DNA of 64,000 nt from Nereocystis luetkeana (lineage: Eukaryota; Sar; Phaeophyceae; Laminariales; Laminariaceae), in assembly GCA_031213475.1 (NCBI GenBank), contig JARUPZ010000002.1, positions 10,980,466 through 11,044,465 on the forward strand. The letters are read 5' to 3'. Under the pieces are notes generated by a model. The model had not been told where the DNA came from and did not search any database. It saw only the letters and a program-made list of their open reading frames with translations. Position 1 is the stretch's first letter, and every line of letters starts with the position of its first letter. The translations under genes and the position numbers were made by a program. Positions 10,601 through 20,639 of the stretch are shown piece after piece.

Positions 10601-13275
10601 ACGCCCACGGGCGGGGGTTAGCGTGCGGCTTGGACGGGGGTAGAAAGAACAATAGATTGCCGCGCTCTCAGTGACCGTCTAGTGCGCCAGGGCGATCGAA
10701 CGGTGAGATCGAACGCGGGCATCATAACTGCGCGATTTTGTTTTGTGTCAACGCCGACAGGTAAAAAAATATGCTCACCCGCTCTGGCCATCTCTTGCAC
10801 GTGATTGTACGACGACGCGCTGTATGTAGGTGGTGTGGCCCAAGCTGATCGAGCGGGGATGGCGCGTTGAGGGTTCAACCAAGAGCTCAAAAAACACCAC
10901 AAGAAGCAAGCATTCGAGAAACATCTGGTGGCTGCCACCGAACGTTGTTAGAAACTCCAAGGAATTCAAATGTCGCGTGGATTACTTCGACACCCGCCCT
11001 CAGGTGAGATTCGTTTGCTTCCCAATCCTATACGGAGCCCGCAAGGATCAAGCGATGGCCTGCCCCCAGGGCGTATGCATGTGCTCTTACCCGTGTTGTC
11101 TTTGCGGCACGGTCCGCAGAGACGCCTTCACCTCATTGATGCTTTCGTCTGACCTGTGCCCGTAGGATGATGTGACGCGAACTGTGTGTGCGCCTGCCTG
11201 ATCGTGCACCCTCGGCTTCTTGAGATCCAATCAAAAATGGTTGCGCCTCGCGCTCCAGCCCCAACCCACAAAATAAGGCGAAACGAAACAAAAAACGCAC
11301 GCATGCTCGCCTACAGGTGATTAAGCATTGCTTTCGATCAGAGCAGCACTACGGTTGGATAATGGCGGAGTACCTGAGGCTGACCGGGGGAGGGTTCGCT
11401 ACCCCCGTGGAGACCGGCGCCGGCGACGAAAGCATGGTCTTGCATGCAAAGGCTCCACATCCAGAGCCTCCAAATGCAGAGCCTCCAAGTGCAGTGCCTC
11501 CAAAGGCAGGGCCTCCAAGTTTTATGCTCCCTTTGCCAAAGAGCTGTCCTGCAGACGTCGAGCCTGGATGTATAGCCTCGTCCATAGCGGGTCTTGAAAA
11601 CGTTTACAGCCTGGGGAGGGGTCGTGTGAACAGCAAAACCGCCCGCTCACGTTTGGCGCATCTTAGCCGTAGCACTAGCCCCAACGATGGCAATAGCGTC
11701 GGCGTCAGCAGCAGCAATAGTCCCTACGGCGATGGTACCCGCCGCCCACGGAGCACGGGCCCTCAGCAGAATCGACAAGATGGTCGAGGGCACGAGCAAA
11801 AGGATCAGCGCTCGCCCGCTCCCGCAAGGGCTAACGTGTTTACCCATCAGCTTTTCTCGGTGAACCTGTCATCGTCGAGAGCGAAGGGGGGCGAGAGCAT
11901 CCCTCCGGCTGCGGCCAGAAGCCTACGCCCCCCCCTGTCGAGTGCTATGGCTTGGCCGAAGAGTGCGCGGAGCGGCCCATGGTCGCGACGGACGGGGGCA
12001 CGGCAGCAGGAGTACAGATCACACCGGGCGGCGAGGATGAGGGCAGCAGGGGTCGACACCGCCCTCGTAACCCGCGAGGCCCTTGAGGAGTCGGAGAAAG
12101 CTCGGGCCTCATTTTTCGTGCGCATTGGGGAGAACGGGGAGAGCGCCATCGATCCTCTTAAAACCCTCGAGGAATCCGTCCGCGTGTTAGGCCGTCTCGG
12201 CGTGCTCGGTGAGAAACGCGCCGCGGCGCGCGGGAAACCTCTTCCTGTGAGGGAGCAGAGACAAAGCGCGTCGCCCGTTAGCGCGGGAGGCCGAGACTAC
12301 GGCGCCGAGCTGCGACGGCCCGGAGATTCGGAGAGGGGTTCGAGCGCTCTTGCTGCAGCATATGGCGGTGGAATCGGCAGTGCCGATGCGCCCTTAGGAG
12401 CACGAGCAGGGCAGCGCGCGCTTCATGAGCGTATTTCGGGTGGAGCCGCCGCCGTTGCTACTACCGCCGGTGGCAGACGCGTCGCGGGAGCTGACACCCT
12501 GTCGGGTGCGACATCGTGGGCTGCGGTTACAGAAGGGTCTTGTCCCCCCAGTGAGACGGGTGCGAGTGTGCTCGCACCTGGTGTAAGTTCTTCTCGAAAG
12601 CGCGACGGGCGATTGGAATGCAGTCCGCGAAAAACTCCGTTGGAGAGTGGTGGCTGCGGGGGTAGCGTGGGGGGTGGCAGAGGTAGCAGCAGCAGTGGTA
12701 TGTATGGTGGTGGCGAAGGGGGGGAGGATGCGGAGGGGGAAGAAGAGAGGGAGGAAAATGGGGAGGACGCTGGTGTACGACGGCGGGCTGCAACCGAGGA
12801 TGCCGCACGACAACCCCCGCCACCGCCTGAAGTCGAACCTGCTCCAGCTGCAGCCGCCCTTGGGGGGCATAGCGCTTACGTTCCTCGACCGTCAACGACA
12901 GGTGTATCTGCGGCAGCGGGCAGGCGCGCAGAAGCAAGACGCGTAAGACCCCATTCAAGCCCCGGGGTGGCGAAGGGGACGGAGAGCGGCACCGACGGTG
13001 ATGTGGCGAGGGAGGAAGCAGAGAACACTCAACGGCTGCAGAGCAAACGAAAGGCAGATTGTCTGATTGAGGCGACGCGCAAGCGACCTGCCTCACCACT
13101 ATCGTCATCCAGTGAGGATCATCGAGGCCGACGTTGCGAAGCCCCGGCAAACGATGACCGAGTTCTTCGGTTCGGGTCACTGCCACCAGGCCTCGGCCCG
13201 TTCGGCGCGGGAGTCGATCGATCGCTCGGAACGTCGAGTTTCTCTATTCAAGCGTCATGTGACGTGGGACGATAG
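7679..13275 (+). CDS. EsV-1-7 domain cysteine-rich protein, multi-exon
   Basis: Proposed exons are 7679-9194, 9576-10145, 10830-11003 and 11317-13275; all introns are GT-AG and all junctions are phase 0. Exon 2 carries two EsV-1-7 motifs. The first (9876-9950) has the order C-x4-C-x15-C-x2-H. The second (10032-10109) has C-x15-C-x2-H followed by NKSGMV, close to the family's H-x-x-x-GMV signature. Exon 3 has GW, IWW and VDYF words, like a module often seen in stramenopile proteins of unknown role. Exon 4 is long, rich in Ser, Arg, Gly and Pro and probably disordered. The founder of the family, IMM of Ectocarpus, acts in early development; the role of this protein is unknown. Exon 1 changes reading frame at a G run near 8527-8541, so either the assembly is off by one base or that exon is wrongly modelled. 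The ATG at 7679 is the least certain part. Confidence 0.55.
8162..8214 (+). repeat. (GGGAGC)n short tandem repeat in the coding region
   Basis: About eight hexamer units encode a Gly-Ala run in the frame used for exon 1 of the EsV-1-7 gene. Confidence 0.85.
9876..10109 (+). other. Two EsV-1-7 motifs within the cysteine-rich gene
   Basis: Motif 1 reads CGRAGC, then IYG, then CRLH. Motif 2 reads CW, then VPG, then CEQH and SGMV. The EsV-1-7 family consensus is C-x4-C-x16-C-x2-H, usually with YG near the middle and GMV after the last His. Both copies here are one residue shorter between Cys 2 and Cys 3, and motif 2 lacks the first Cys. The assignment is by motif memory. Confidence 0.7.
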
Positions 13276-15002
13276 CGCCCACCCTCTCTGCTGCGACCCA
13301 CGGCTCGCGGACAACGACATAACAACGGTGTGTCGAGAATCTCAGGCGGGCAAGCTACCAGCTGTCCGATGGTCGAGGGCAGGGCCTTTGCCTTTTGAAG
13401 CCGCGGCTCGACGCAGCCCCCCTCTACTACTGGAGGAGTTGCTACTTGAGTTCTGATCGGTACGCGTGCCGTATTCACGATGAATACCGTGTTTATCGCT
13501 GAACGCCCTGCTGTTTGTCTGCCTGCTTGACTCCCTGTCGGACCCCCCCCTCCCAACCAGTGGCGATGGTGGCTCTTTTTGTTTCTTATTAGAGGGTTAG
13601 TTTTGGCGTTTGAGCCCGGGTGAAGTTTACCAGGTAGTAGCTAAAATAGAGGGGATGTGAGGGTGTGTGGGGGCTTTTTGTTGTTGTCGATGGTGTAAGC
13701 GTGTTTCTTTCAGCTTTACAGTTGCCCCTTTTATCCGTGTAGTGCTACTGTACCTAGAAGGAGAGCGAGGTGACCCCCGACTCTCTTGGTGGCTCTGGTT
13801 GTATTGGGGGCCCGTGTGTAAAGGCTATCAGGGAGTGAAGCTAAGGCTTAAGACGACCAGAGGGGTGCGCTCTTTAGGATAGCATAGTGATGATAGGGGA
13901 GGTGTCAGCCCCTTTTTTCTGCCAGGTTTTAGGCGCGCGCCGTCGTCGTTCTTGTTTCCCCGCGGCGGAAGTGCGTGAACAAAGGGTTGTAGTGTACAGT
14001 ACGCGCCCCCTCGAACCTCGATAATAGGGAGAAAAAGGCGTGCTTGTTACTGACGACGCGTGTATCGGTCCAGGAGATCAGATGATTGTCTCTCCGTCGT
14101 CAGATGAAGTTTTGGGGGCAATTATATTAGACGGGGCGATTGAGGCGACACAGCGGTGGATTATTCGGTGGGGGCTTGCTCGATGGGTTAAAGGCGTGCG
14201 GTCCTGTTCACTGCTGTTGTGTTCCTCCTAAAGAATAGTAGAGGAAGTTTTGTGGGTGTATGTATGTACAGGCGCACGTTACAGGTGCCTCCTATGTATT
14301 TTTATTGGTATGTATGCTTACGTGTGTTTAGTGCTGAGCGAAAATAATCAAGGAGCGCGAAGCGCGTTGATTTTTTTTTCGACACCAAATCTAATGATCG
14401 GGCCTGGGCGCAGGTGCAAAGAAACTTCTCAGAACGTTCAGCAAGCGTGGCTTTATTAAATATAAACTATCGTTTAGTCCCCCTGTCTGTGTGTGTGCTA
14501 ATTGTTCGCCGAATTTTGTCCCTCGCGCGCCACCAAACCAACACCGATTTCGCCACCGACGGTGGCTATGTAGGCACCTCATCTGCATCTTCATCCTCAT
14601 CTCCTCGTGTCTCAATCCGCGTTGAGGTGGTGGTCGAGTTTGGTCGTGGTAGGTGCTATTCCACTAGTGGTACACTTGTGGTCTCTCAAACGGATTCAGA
14701 AACTTGTCTGCCTGTCTGCAGAAAACTGTCTGTCCGATCAGGGTCACTCAATGGTCACCTACGGACAAATTTCTTTCGAAACGGCTACGCCCATGCCGCA
14801 TGCATCAGGTCAAAACCCTCGCGGAGGTGATCGCCATGGTCCAAACCACACCTCACCGGGTGCCCTCTAGGTGGAGTTATCAGAGTTGACTCCTACCATC
14901 CTAATCGGGGTGGCGGATCGAGTAGCAGCAATCGCTCCCCGAGGCCAGCGGAAAAACTGTACGTCAACTCTATTTTCATTGGATGAATCACTTTCTACTG
15001 CC
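13276..15002. other. Intergenic, no recognisable gene
   Basis: There are only short open frames without motifs. The first few hundred bases are the likely 3' UTR of the EsV-1-7 gene. No clear polyadenylation signal or RNA gene was identified. Confidence 0.45.
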
Positions 15003-15192
15003 GTGTTACGAGCGATAGTAATTTGTACTCGCCGAGTTTTCACTTCTATATAAAAGTTCACCCCTTTTGAACCGCAGTTCCGTTTTGGGGACAAACTACT
15101 TGAAAATTAAGGGGTTTATCCCCAAAACGAGACTGTTGTGTCTCGAGCGATGATAATAATTTTTACTCGCCGAGTTTTTACTGCTATATAAA
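15003..15192 (+). promoter_or_regulatory. Duplicated segment, each copy with a TATATAAAAG box
   Basis: Two copies of a ~55-bp segment (about 15007-15056 and 15142-15192) share the words CGAGCGAT, ACTCGCCGAGTTTT and CTATATAAAAGT. The TATATAAAAG word is a good match to a TATA box. No ORF follows within reach, so the segments may be promoter duplicates from elsewhere or parts of a small mobile element. Confidence 0.4.
15074..15133. repeat. Foldback sequence
   Basis: The left arm CGTTTTGGGGA pairs with the right arm TCCCCAAAACG across a ~25-nt loop. The same arms occur in the hairpin at 15413-15487, so the two are copies of one small foldback element. Confidence 0.65.
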
Positions 15193-15412
15193 AGTCAAGA
15201 ATGCGTTCGGACCGCAACGCGCCCGTCTTCAGTTTTCTTAAAGTGCCGTCTTTTATCAAGCTTCTTGATACGTTACGTAACAACACGGTTGTCGAAGTTC
15301 GTAAATTATTTCGGTATGAAGATCATTTCGAAATTTCGTAAATCCTTTTTTCGGTCTTTATTCCGTACCAGGTATATTTTTCAGTACGGTGAGGGTCCCA
15401 CTTAACCCTTAA

Positions 15413-15487
15413 AGGACTGCAGTCCCGTTTTGGGGACAAATTACTTGGAACCTGAGTGAATTGTCCCCAAACTGGGACTGCAGTCCT
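15413..15487. repeat. Foldback sequence with ~27-bp arms
   Basis: The left arm starts AGGACTGCAGTCCC and continues to GGGGACAA. The right arm mirrors it (TTGTCCCC, then GGGACTGCAGTCCT). The loop is about 20 nt. It is related to the foldback at 15074-15133. Confidence 0.8.
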
Positions 15488-15565
15488 AAAAGTGCGGTTC
15501 CATTGACTGCGCGGGCCCACGTAATAAGTGCGGTGAAAATCTCTAGCATATATTCATCCCACCTA

Positions 15566-18500
15566 TGTGTGTGTGTGTGTGTGTGTTCTTCACATTAAAC
15601 CGTTCTTTCTACCCGTCGACATCCAGCACAACCAGTGTCCGTGCCGATTCTTCCATCCTAGAAGAGATACAAGTTCTGTGGTCACAAAGCTACGCCACAG
15701 AGATACTACGTTGCCACGTGTGCAGTGTGAACTGCAGTGGGCAATGCAAAGCCATGTCATCATACTAGATACGACAGGCACGACATACGCAATCTATGAA
15801 ATAGTGAAACGAAAAGAAACAATCAAAGAGAAAACAAAAACAAGGTAGACAAGTCGAAAAAGAAAAAGAAGAAAAATGAAAGCAAAATCTAAGAGAAACA
15901 ATCTGTCGTGCCCCCCCCCCCGCAGGCGAGGTGGCCTACACTTGAAAAAGAACGAGCTGGAAAAAAGAAGAAATAACAAAAGACACCACTGCTTGTGAAC
16001 AGAGTAAGACAAAGAACCAAGGAGAAAGTAACAAGGAAAAATAACAAAGGGGAAATAACAGGCAGACCAAAGCCCAAAGCACCTTCTAGGTGGCGGCAGC
16101 AGCTTGTGGTACGAGTAGTATAGCCAGGTTCTCCCTGCTAATCCGCCTGGTACCTTGCTACCCAGACTGCCGTCTCCGCCCTGCGTTCGTCAACTATGCC
16201 CAGCCCCTTGGCGTCAGACAATACGAGCCGAGCAGAGCAGGTTCGTCTTCCAACCACGCCACACGGCTCCTTGAGTACGGCTTATCAATCAGAAAAGGAA
16301 GAGGAAGAGAAAAAATGAAATGAAAATCACGGAGAGTCAGCGCAAGAAAGAAACGAAACTAAAAGAGAAGACAAGGGAAGACCACGTTCGAGCCAGCTGC
16401 ACCAGTTGGTAGCACTAGTAGTATGGTCATATTCTACTTCCTAGTCGACTTGGTGCCTTGCTACCCTGTCTGCCATCTCCTTCCTACTTTCGTCTACCGC
16501 CGTTTCCCTTCTACCCCTCCTGTTCCCCCCCCTCTCCGCATTCACTCGGTCGGGCTTTATGCCACTTCTCCTGTTGCCCCCTCCCCCCCCGTTCCTTTGG
16601 GCACCATCCACGGCGGATGCGCGGCGCTGTCTACTCATCTCAGCCTCAGCCTCGTGCCACCTCACCATGAACCGTTCGGCTGCTTCAAGGATCCCCCGGT
16701 ACCACTTCCCCACCTTTTTGGCTGCAGTGGACCACAACGCGGTCTCAACTCCAAACACCAAGGGGGCAACTTCCGTTGACCCTTCGGTGGCTCGGAACTC
16801 CCTAAGGTCTTCGACTATGCATCTATGCCAAGTCTTACACTGTCCGCCTGGTCTCGGGTTCTCCCCACCAGCTATCGTCCCGAGCATTACCCGATTGGGT
16901 AATCGCTCCTTGCTTTGCCGTGCCACGCCCCCCGCAAAGAAGAGCCGCCGTTTGCGAATGGTCGTTTCGATGCTCTCGCAGCGTGTCATCTTGAGGGCCT
17001 TCGCGTACGAGAGGGTGGCATGGTCAGTACGAAGTCGGCGCTGGAAGCCAATGACTCGCAACAGGACTTGGTGGTGAGCCGTTCGAAGCTTGGCAAAGTG
17101 TTCCGCTCTGAGGGTCCACGTCACACACCCGTACAGCAGGGTCTCAATCACCTCGGCCTTCAGCATTCGGACTTTAAGGCTAAGGGGGGCGGTCGTCCTA
17201 TCATACAACTCCGGGCCGAACCGTTTGAAGCATGCTCGCATGAGGCGGATCCGTCGGTCGATTTCGAGCGAGAGGTCAGCGTTTTCGTGGATAACGCCGC
17301 CTAGGTATAAGAACTGGGTCGTCTGCTTATACCTCTGACCTGCCGCTTCGATGACGAGCGGTGGTGCGAGGGTTGTCCGGTCTGGTGTTTGTAGGACCAT
17401 TGTCTCAGTCTTCTTTTCCGACACCGTGAGGCCTGCTGCTTCGAAGACAGTCACGATGACTGTCATCATTTTTGCGAGCCCTTCAGCCGACTTCGAGACA
17501 ATTCCTGCATCGTCGGCGTACAACATGCCCCATACAGACCTTCGCACGCACGCCAATGGCTCCTCCTTCCCTGTTCGAACTACTCCAGCTTCCAAGAGTT
17601 GGACCAAATCCCTTACAATGGCTTCGTCTTGGCTGAAGCGTACTAGTACGACGTGTAACGCAGCAGCGAAGAACACGTTGAACAGTAACGGTGACAGTAC
17701 ACAGCCTTGCCGCAGCCCCTGCGTGACATCAAACCATTCCGAGAGCTCGCCGTCATCAGTACGCACGCGAGCCCGCATGCCATCGTGGAAATTACGGATA
17801 ATTCTCAGCATCTTGGTTGGTACGCCAAAGCGTGTGAGTACCTTCCATAACAGCTCTCGGTCGACAGAGTCGTACGCTTTCTGCAGATCGATGAAGCACA
17901 CGTATAAGGGGATTTTCCTCTGTCGTCCGAGCTCTTGCAGCCGGCGCACGACGAACAACATATCAATCGTTGATCGTGCGGGGCGGAAGCCGCACTGTTC
18001 CTCGGGGAGTAGTTCCTCGGTCTCGCAGTAGTTGCTGAGGCGGGACGCGACGATTTTCAACAACACTTTGCCTGCGTGGGCAACAAGCGAAATCCCTCTA
18101 TAGTTGTTGCAGTCAGTTCGATCCTTCTTTTTGTGAAGGACCTTGATGATCGCATCTTTCCATTGCTGAGGGACTTCTCCTGTTAACCAAACATTGACAA
18201 GGATGTTGTGAAAGCGCTGGGCGAATGCCGGGTGGTCGATTTTTAGGAGTTCGACCGGGAGACCATCTGGCCCGACAGCTTTCCAATTCGACATCCCCTT
18301 CAGTGCTTCGGTCATCTCGTCTATGGATGGTTCATCTTCAAGCGACAGTTTAGGCGGTCGCGGTGGCAAGAGGTCGATGATCGTGGGATCGAGTTTCAGC
18401 GACTTCGTGTTCAAGAGTTTGTGATAAAACCCCGCCCATCGTTCACGAATTCGCACCTTATCCCGTAGGATCGTGCCATCCTCGTCCCTAATGAACTGTT

Positions 18501-20181
18501 CGCTCCTCGCTTTAGTCCCTTCCAATCCTACCGTACTCTTAAGGTGCTTGTAAAAGCCTCTTTGGTCGTTGTTCGCTAGGAGTCGTTCGGTTTCGGCAAG
18601 GTACGCTTCGAAGTACGCATGCAGTCCTGCGGCAATCACCTTCTGCAGGTTCGCACACGCAGATCTCAGGGTCTTCCACGCGGTTCTGTCCCGGGGGTGG
18701 GCACGCAAGAATTGTCGTGCATCCTCCCTCGCTGTCCATGCTGGCATGAATGCGGCCGAGGTTTCGGCAGACTCACACCATCCATGTCTGCGGTGGCGAC
18801 GTGCAGGGGGTGGTACCTCTTTTTCGACCGCATCAATAACAGCCGCAGTGAAAATCTCAACCATACCAGACGTATTACGGGGCTGGATAGGCTGGTTGAG
18901 AGTGGAGATGATCCTGGAGACTACTCGTTCACGACAATTTCCATCGGACATAAAAAGCTGCCTGTCGAACTCTCGGCGTTTCGTCGGTCTACGTATTTGT
19001 CTGTTGGGCGCAAAACGACCACCGAGTCGGACTTTGATATACAAGATGTTGTGGTCTGAGTCAGCCTTAGCTGGGGCAGGAGGCTGTGGGACGACTTTCG
19101 CATCTTGTACTCTAGGTCGATGGACTTGACGGGTTAGGATGTAGTCAATCCGCTTACGGTCATTCGGGCCGGTGCCGTTGTAAGTATGCGATATCCCACC
19201 CTTGCGCGTGCTGAAAAACGTGTTGGTGAGAGCCAACTTGCAATTGGTGGCGAACGACAGGAGCCGTCTGCCATTATCGTTACGAACATCACGTCCATAC
19301 GCTCCCAGCACTCTGCTTTCATCATCACCGCACCCTTCCTTCCTCTGTCCAGTTCGCGCGTTGGCATCCATCAGTACAAACAGACACTCTTTCGTCGGGA
19401 TTTTTTTCACCAAGTACTCCAGCTTCTGCCAGAAGATACCTTTCAGTTCGGCGTCCTTGGTACAATCAGTTGGAGCATACGCAACGACGAAATTGACTGC
19501 CTCGCATTTGCCAGCCAGCTCAAAGCGCATAGACATTAGCCGCTCGTCAACGAACTGATGAGTATACACAGACTTACTGCACAACGATTCCTTGACAGCT
19601 AGGCCTACTCCGTACAGCCCTTGCCTGGTGGCTGTTGTTTCCTGTCCTGAACAGAAAACACGATACCCTGCCGCACGGAACGTCGTGCTGCCGGACCTCC
19701 GAGTTTCTTGCAGGCCAATGAAGTCACAGCCGAGTTGCCGTCCCTTCGCCAGTACCCGCTCGTCATGTCCGTACCCGTTCTTCCCCTTTACAGCCAGGGT
19801 GCGCACATTGTAGGTCGCTACCGTCACAAGTGCCTCCTTCTGTCTCTTACGAGCCTCGCGTGCTGCTTTCTTTGCCAGCCGACGTGAGGCTCGTCCCCGC
19901 CTTCTTTTTTTCTTTTTTTGTTTCTTTTTTTTCGCTATGGCGAAAGTGGCTCTCCGTTTCGTAGCCCGGTACGCGCCTTGGTTCCCGTTGGCTGGGTGCA
20001 GCCGTCCCAACCCACGCCGACAATCCCATCCTTCCTGTCGTGCATGCATACCCACGCTGTGGCCAGCCTCTCCACTCCACCGGCTGCCCACGTAGCGCTC
20101 TCTGCTGTGGTGATGTACCCGTCCCGCCTGAGGGATGAACTCCTCGGCGTCGGGGTTAAGAAGAAAAAACATCACCACCAC
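15566..20181 (-). mobile_element. Near full-length LINE (APE-type non-LTR retrotransposon)
   Basis: The element holds one long ORF (16441-20181) and an 870-bp 3' UTR running down to 15566. On the minus strand the 3' end reads GTCGACGGGTAGAAAG, then TTTAATGTGAAGAAC and a (CA)n tail. The same end is found at 26788-26855, at 54372-54455 and, diverged, at the truncated copy near 46333. The 5' end is not sharp; it lies somewhere beyond 20181. The uninterrupted ORF suggests a young copy that may still be active or was so recently. Confidence 0.85.
16441..20181 (-). CDS. LINE ORF: endonuclease plus reverse transcriptase, 1246 aa
   Basis: A Lys/Arg-rich segment at residues 83-115 is a possible nuclear signal or nucleic-acid binding tail. 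An apurinic-type endonuclease follows: YNVR at 124-127, LQET at 157-160, DANARTG at 272-278, IDYIL at 345-349 and SDH at 375-377. The reverse transcriptase shows GPDGLP, then FIDLQKAYDSVD near 763, GLRQGCVLSP, and the catalytic YADD at about 888-891. The C-terminal part has further conserved blocks but no RNase H that I can recognise. Such proteins nick the target DNA and copy the element RNA in place. One ORF with endonuclease before RT fits the APE-type LINE clades; I cannot name the clade with certainty. There are no internal stops. The first Met at 20181 may be upstream of the true start. Confidence 0.93.
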   Translation of the reverse strand: MVVMFFLLNPDAEEFIPQAGRVHHHSRERYVGSRWSGEAGHSVGMHARQEGWDCRRGLGRLHPANGNQGAYRATKRRATFAIAKKKKQKKKKRRRGRASRRLAKKAAREARKRQKEALVTVATYNVRTLAVKGKNGYGHDERVLAKGRQLGCDFIGLQETRRSGSTTFRAAGYRVFCSGQETTATRQGLYGVGLAVKESLCSKSVYTHQFVDERLMSMRFELAGKCEAVNFVVAYAPTDCTKDAELKGIFWQKLEYLVKKIPTKECLFVLMDANARTGQRKEGCGDDESRVLGAYGRDVRNDNGRRLLSFATNCKLALTNTFFSTRKGGISHTYNGTGPNDRKRIDYILTRQVHRPRVQDAKVVPQPPAPAKADSDHNILYIKVRLGGRFAPNRQIRRPTKRREFDRQLFMSDGNCRERVVSRIISTLNQPIQPRNTSGMVEIFTAAVIDAVEKEVPPPARRHRRHGWCESAETSAAFMPAWTAREDARQFLRAHPRDRTAWKTLRSACANLQKVIAAGLHAYFEAYLAETERLLANNDQRGFYKHLKSTVGLEGTKARSEQFIRDEDGTILRDKVRIRERWAGFYHKLLNTKSLKLDPTIIDLLPPRPPKLSLEDEPSIDEMTEALKGMSNWKAVGPDGLPVELLKIDHPAFAQRFHNILVNVWLTGEVPQQWKDAIIKVLHKKKDRTDCNNYRGISLVAHAGKVLLKIVASRLSNYCETEELLPEEQCGFRPARSTIDMLFVVRRLQELGRQRKIPLYVCFIDLQKAYDSVDRELLWKVLTRFGVPTKMLRIIRNFHDGMRARVRTDDGELSEWFDVTQGLRQGCVLSPLLFNVFFAAALHVVLVRFSQDEAIVRDLVQLLEAGVVRTGKEEPLACVRRSVWGMLYADDAGIVSKSAEGLAKMMTVIVTVFEAAGLTVSEKKTETMVLQTPDRTTLAPPLVIEAAGQRYKQTTQFLYLGGVIHENADLSLEIDRRIRLMRACFKRFGPELYDRTTAPLSLKVRMLKAEVIETLLYGCVTWTLRAEHFAKLRTAHHQVLLRVIGFQRRLRTDHATLSYAKALKMTRCESIETTIRKRRLFFAGGVARQSKERLPNRVMLGTIAGGENPRPGGQCKTWHRCIVEDLREFRATEGSTEVAPLVFGVETALWSTAAKKVGKWYRGILEAAERFMVRWHEAEAEMSRQRRASAVDGAQRNGGGGGNRRSGIKPDRVNAERGGNRRGRRETAVDESRKEMADRVARHQVD

Positions 20182-20339
20182 CCCACGCGGTCCTTAAAGC
20201 GAGCAGGCCACCAGTCGGACCGCGCAAGGTTCCCTACCTACGTAGTCCGAAGCTCGATGTTCGTGTGACTGTCGCTAGACCGCTGCAGGTCCTGGCAGAC
20301 TTCCTCGGCCCACCCCAAGGACGGGGCAGGCCGAAGCAG

Positions 20340-20375
20340 GTGTGGTCTGAGTCAGCCTTAGCTGGGGCAGGAGGC
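20340..20375. repeat. 36-bp copy of an internal LINE segment
   Basis: The segment starts TGTGGTCTGAGTCAGCC and is the same as 19054-19089 inside the LINE ORF, in the same orientation. It suggests that a second LINE fragment or a rearranged 5' end lies next to the element. Confidence 0.8.
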
Positions 20376-20406
20376 TATGTGCGGCTGCTGCACTCAAGTG
20401 GAATAA

Positions 20407-20636
20407 GGGTCGATCTTAACGAGGGCTCTTTTTTTTTGTTTTTTTCGGGATTTTCCCGAAATTTCGGTATTCCTTGGTTTGTTTTTCCTATAATTATAGG
20501 GAAAATTTAAATACCGAAACTTCGGGAAAACACGGAAAAAAACTGAAAAACACTCTTTCCTATAGGGAAATAAATATCGAAATTTCGGGAAAATACGGAA
20601 ATAAACTGAAAAAACACTCCTCGTTAAGATCGACCC
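20407..20636. mobile_element. Harbinger-like MITE, 230 bp
   Basis: The ends are inverted repeats: GGGTCGATCTTAACGAGG on the left and its complement on the right. They are flanked on both sides by TAA (20404-20406 and 20637-20639). A 3-bp TWA target duplication and GG-starting ends are typical of PIF/Harbinger elements. The inside is AT-rich with repeated TTTCGGGAAAA words and has no ORF, so it is non-autonomous. Confidence 0.8.
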
Positions 20637-20639
20637 TAA

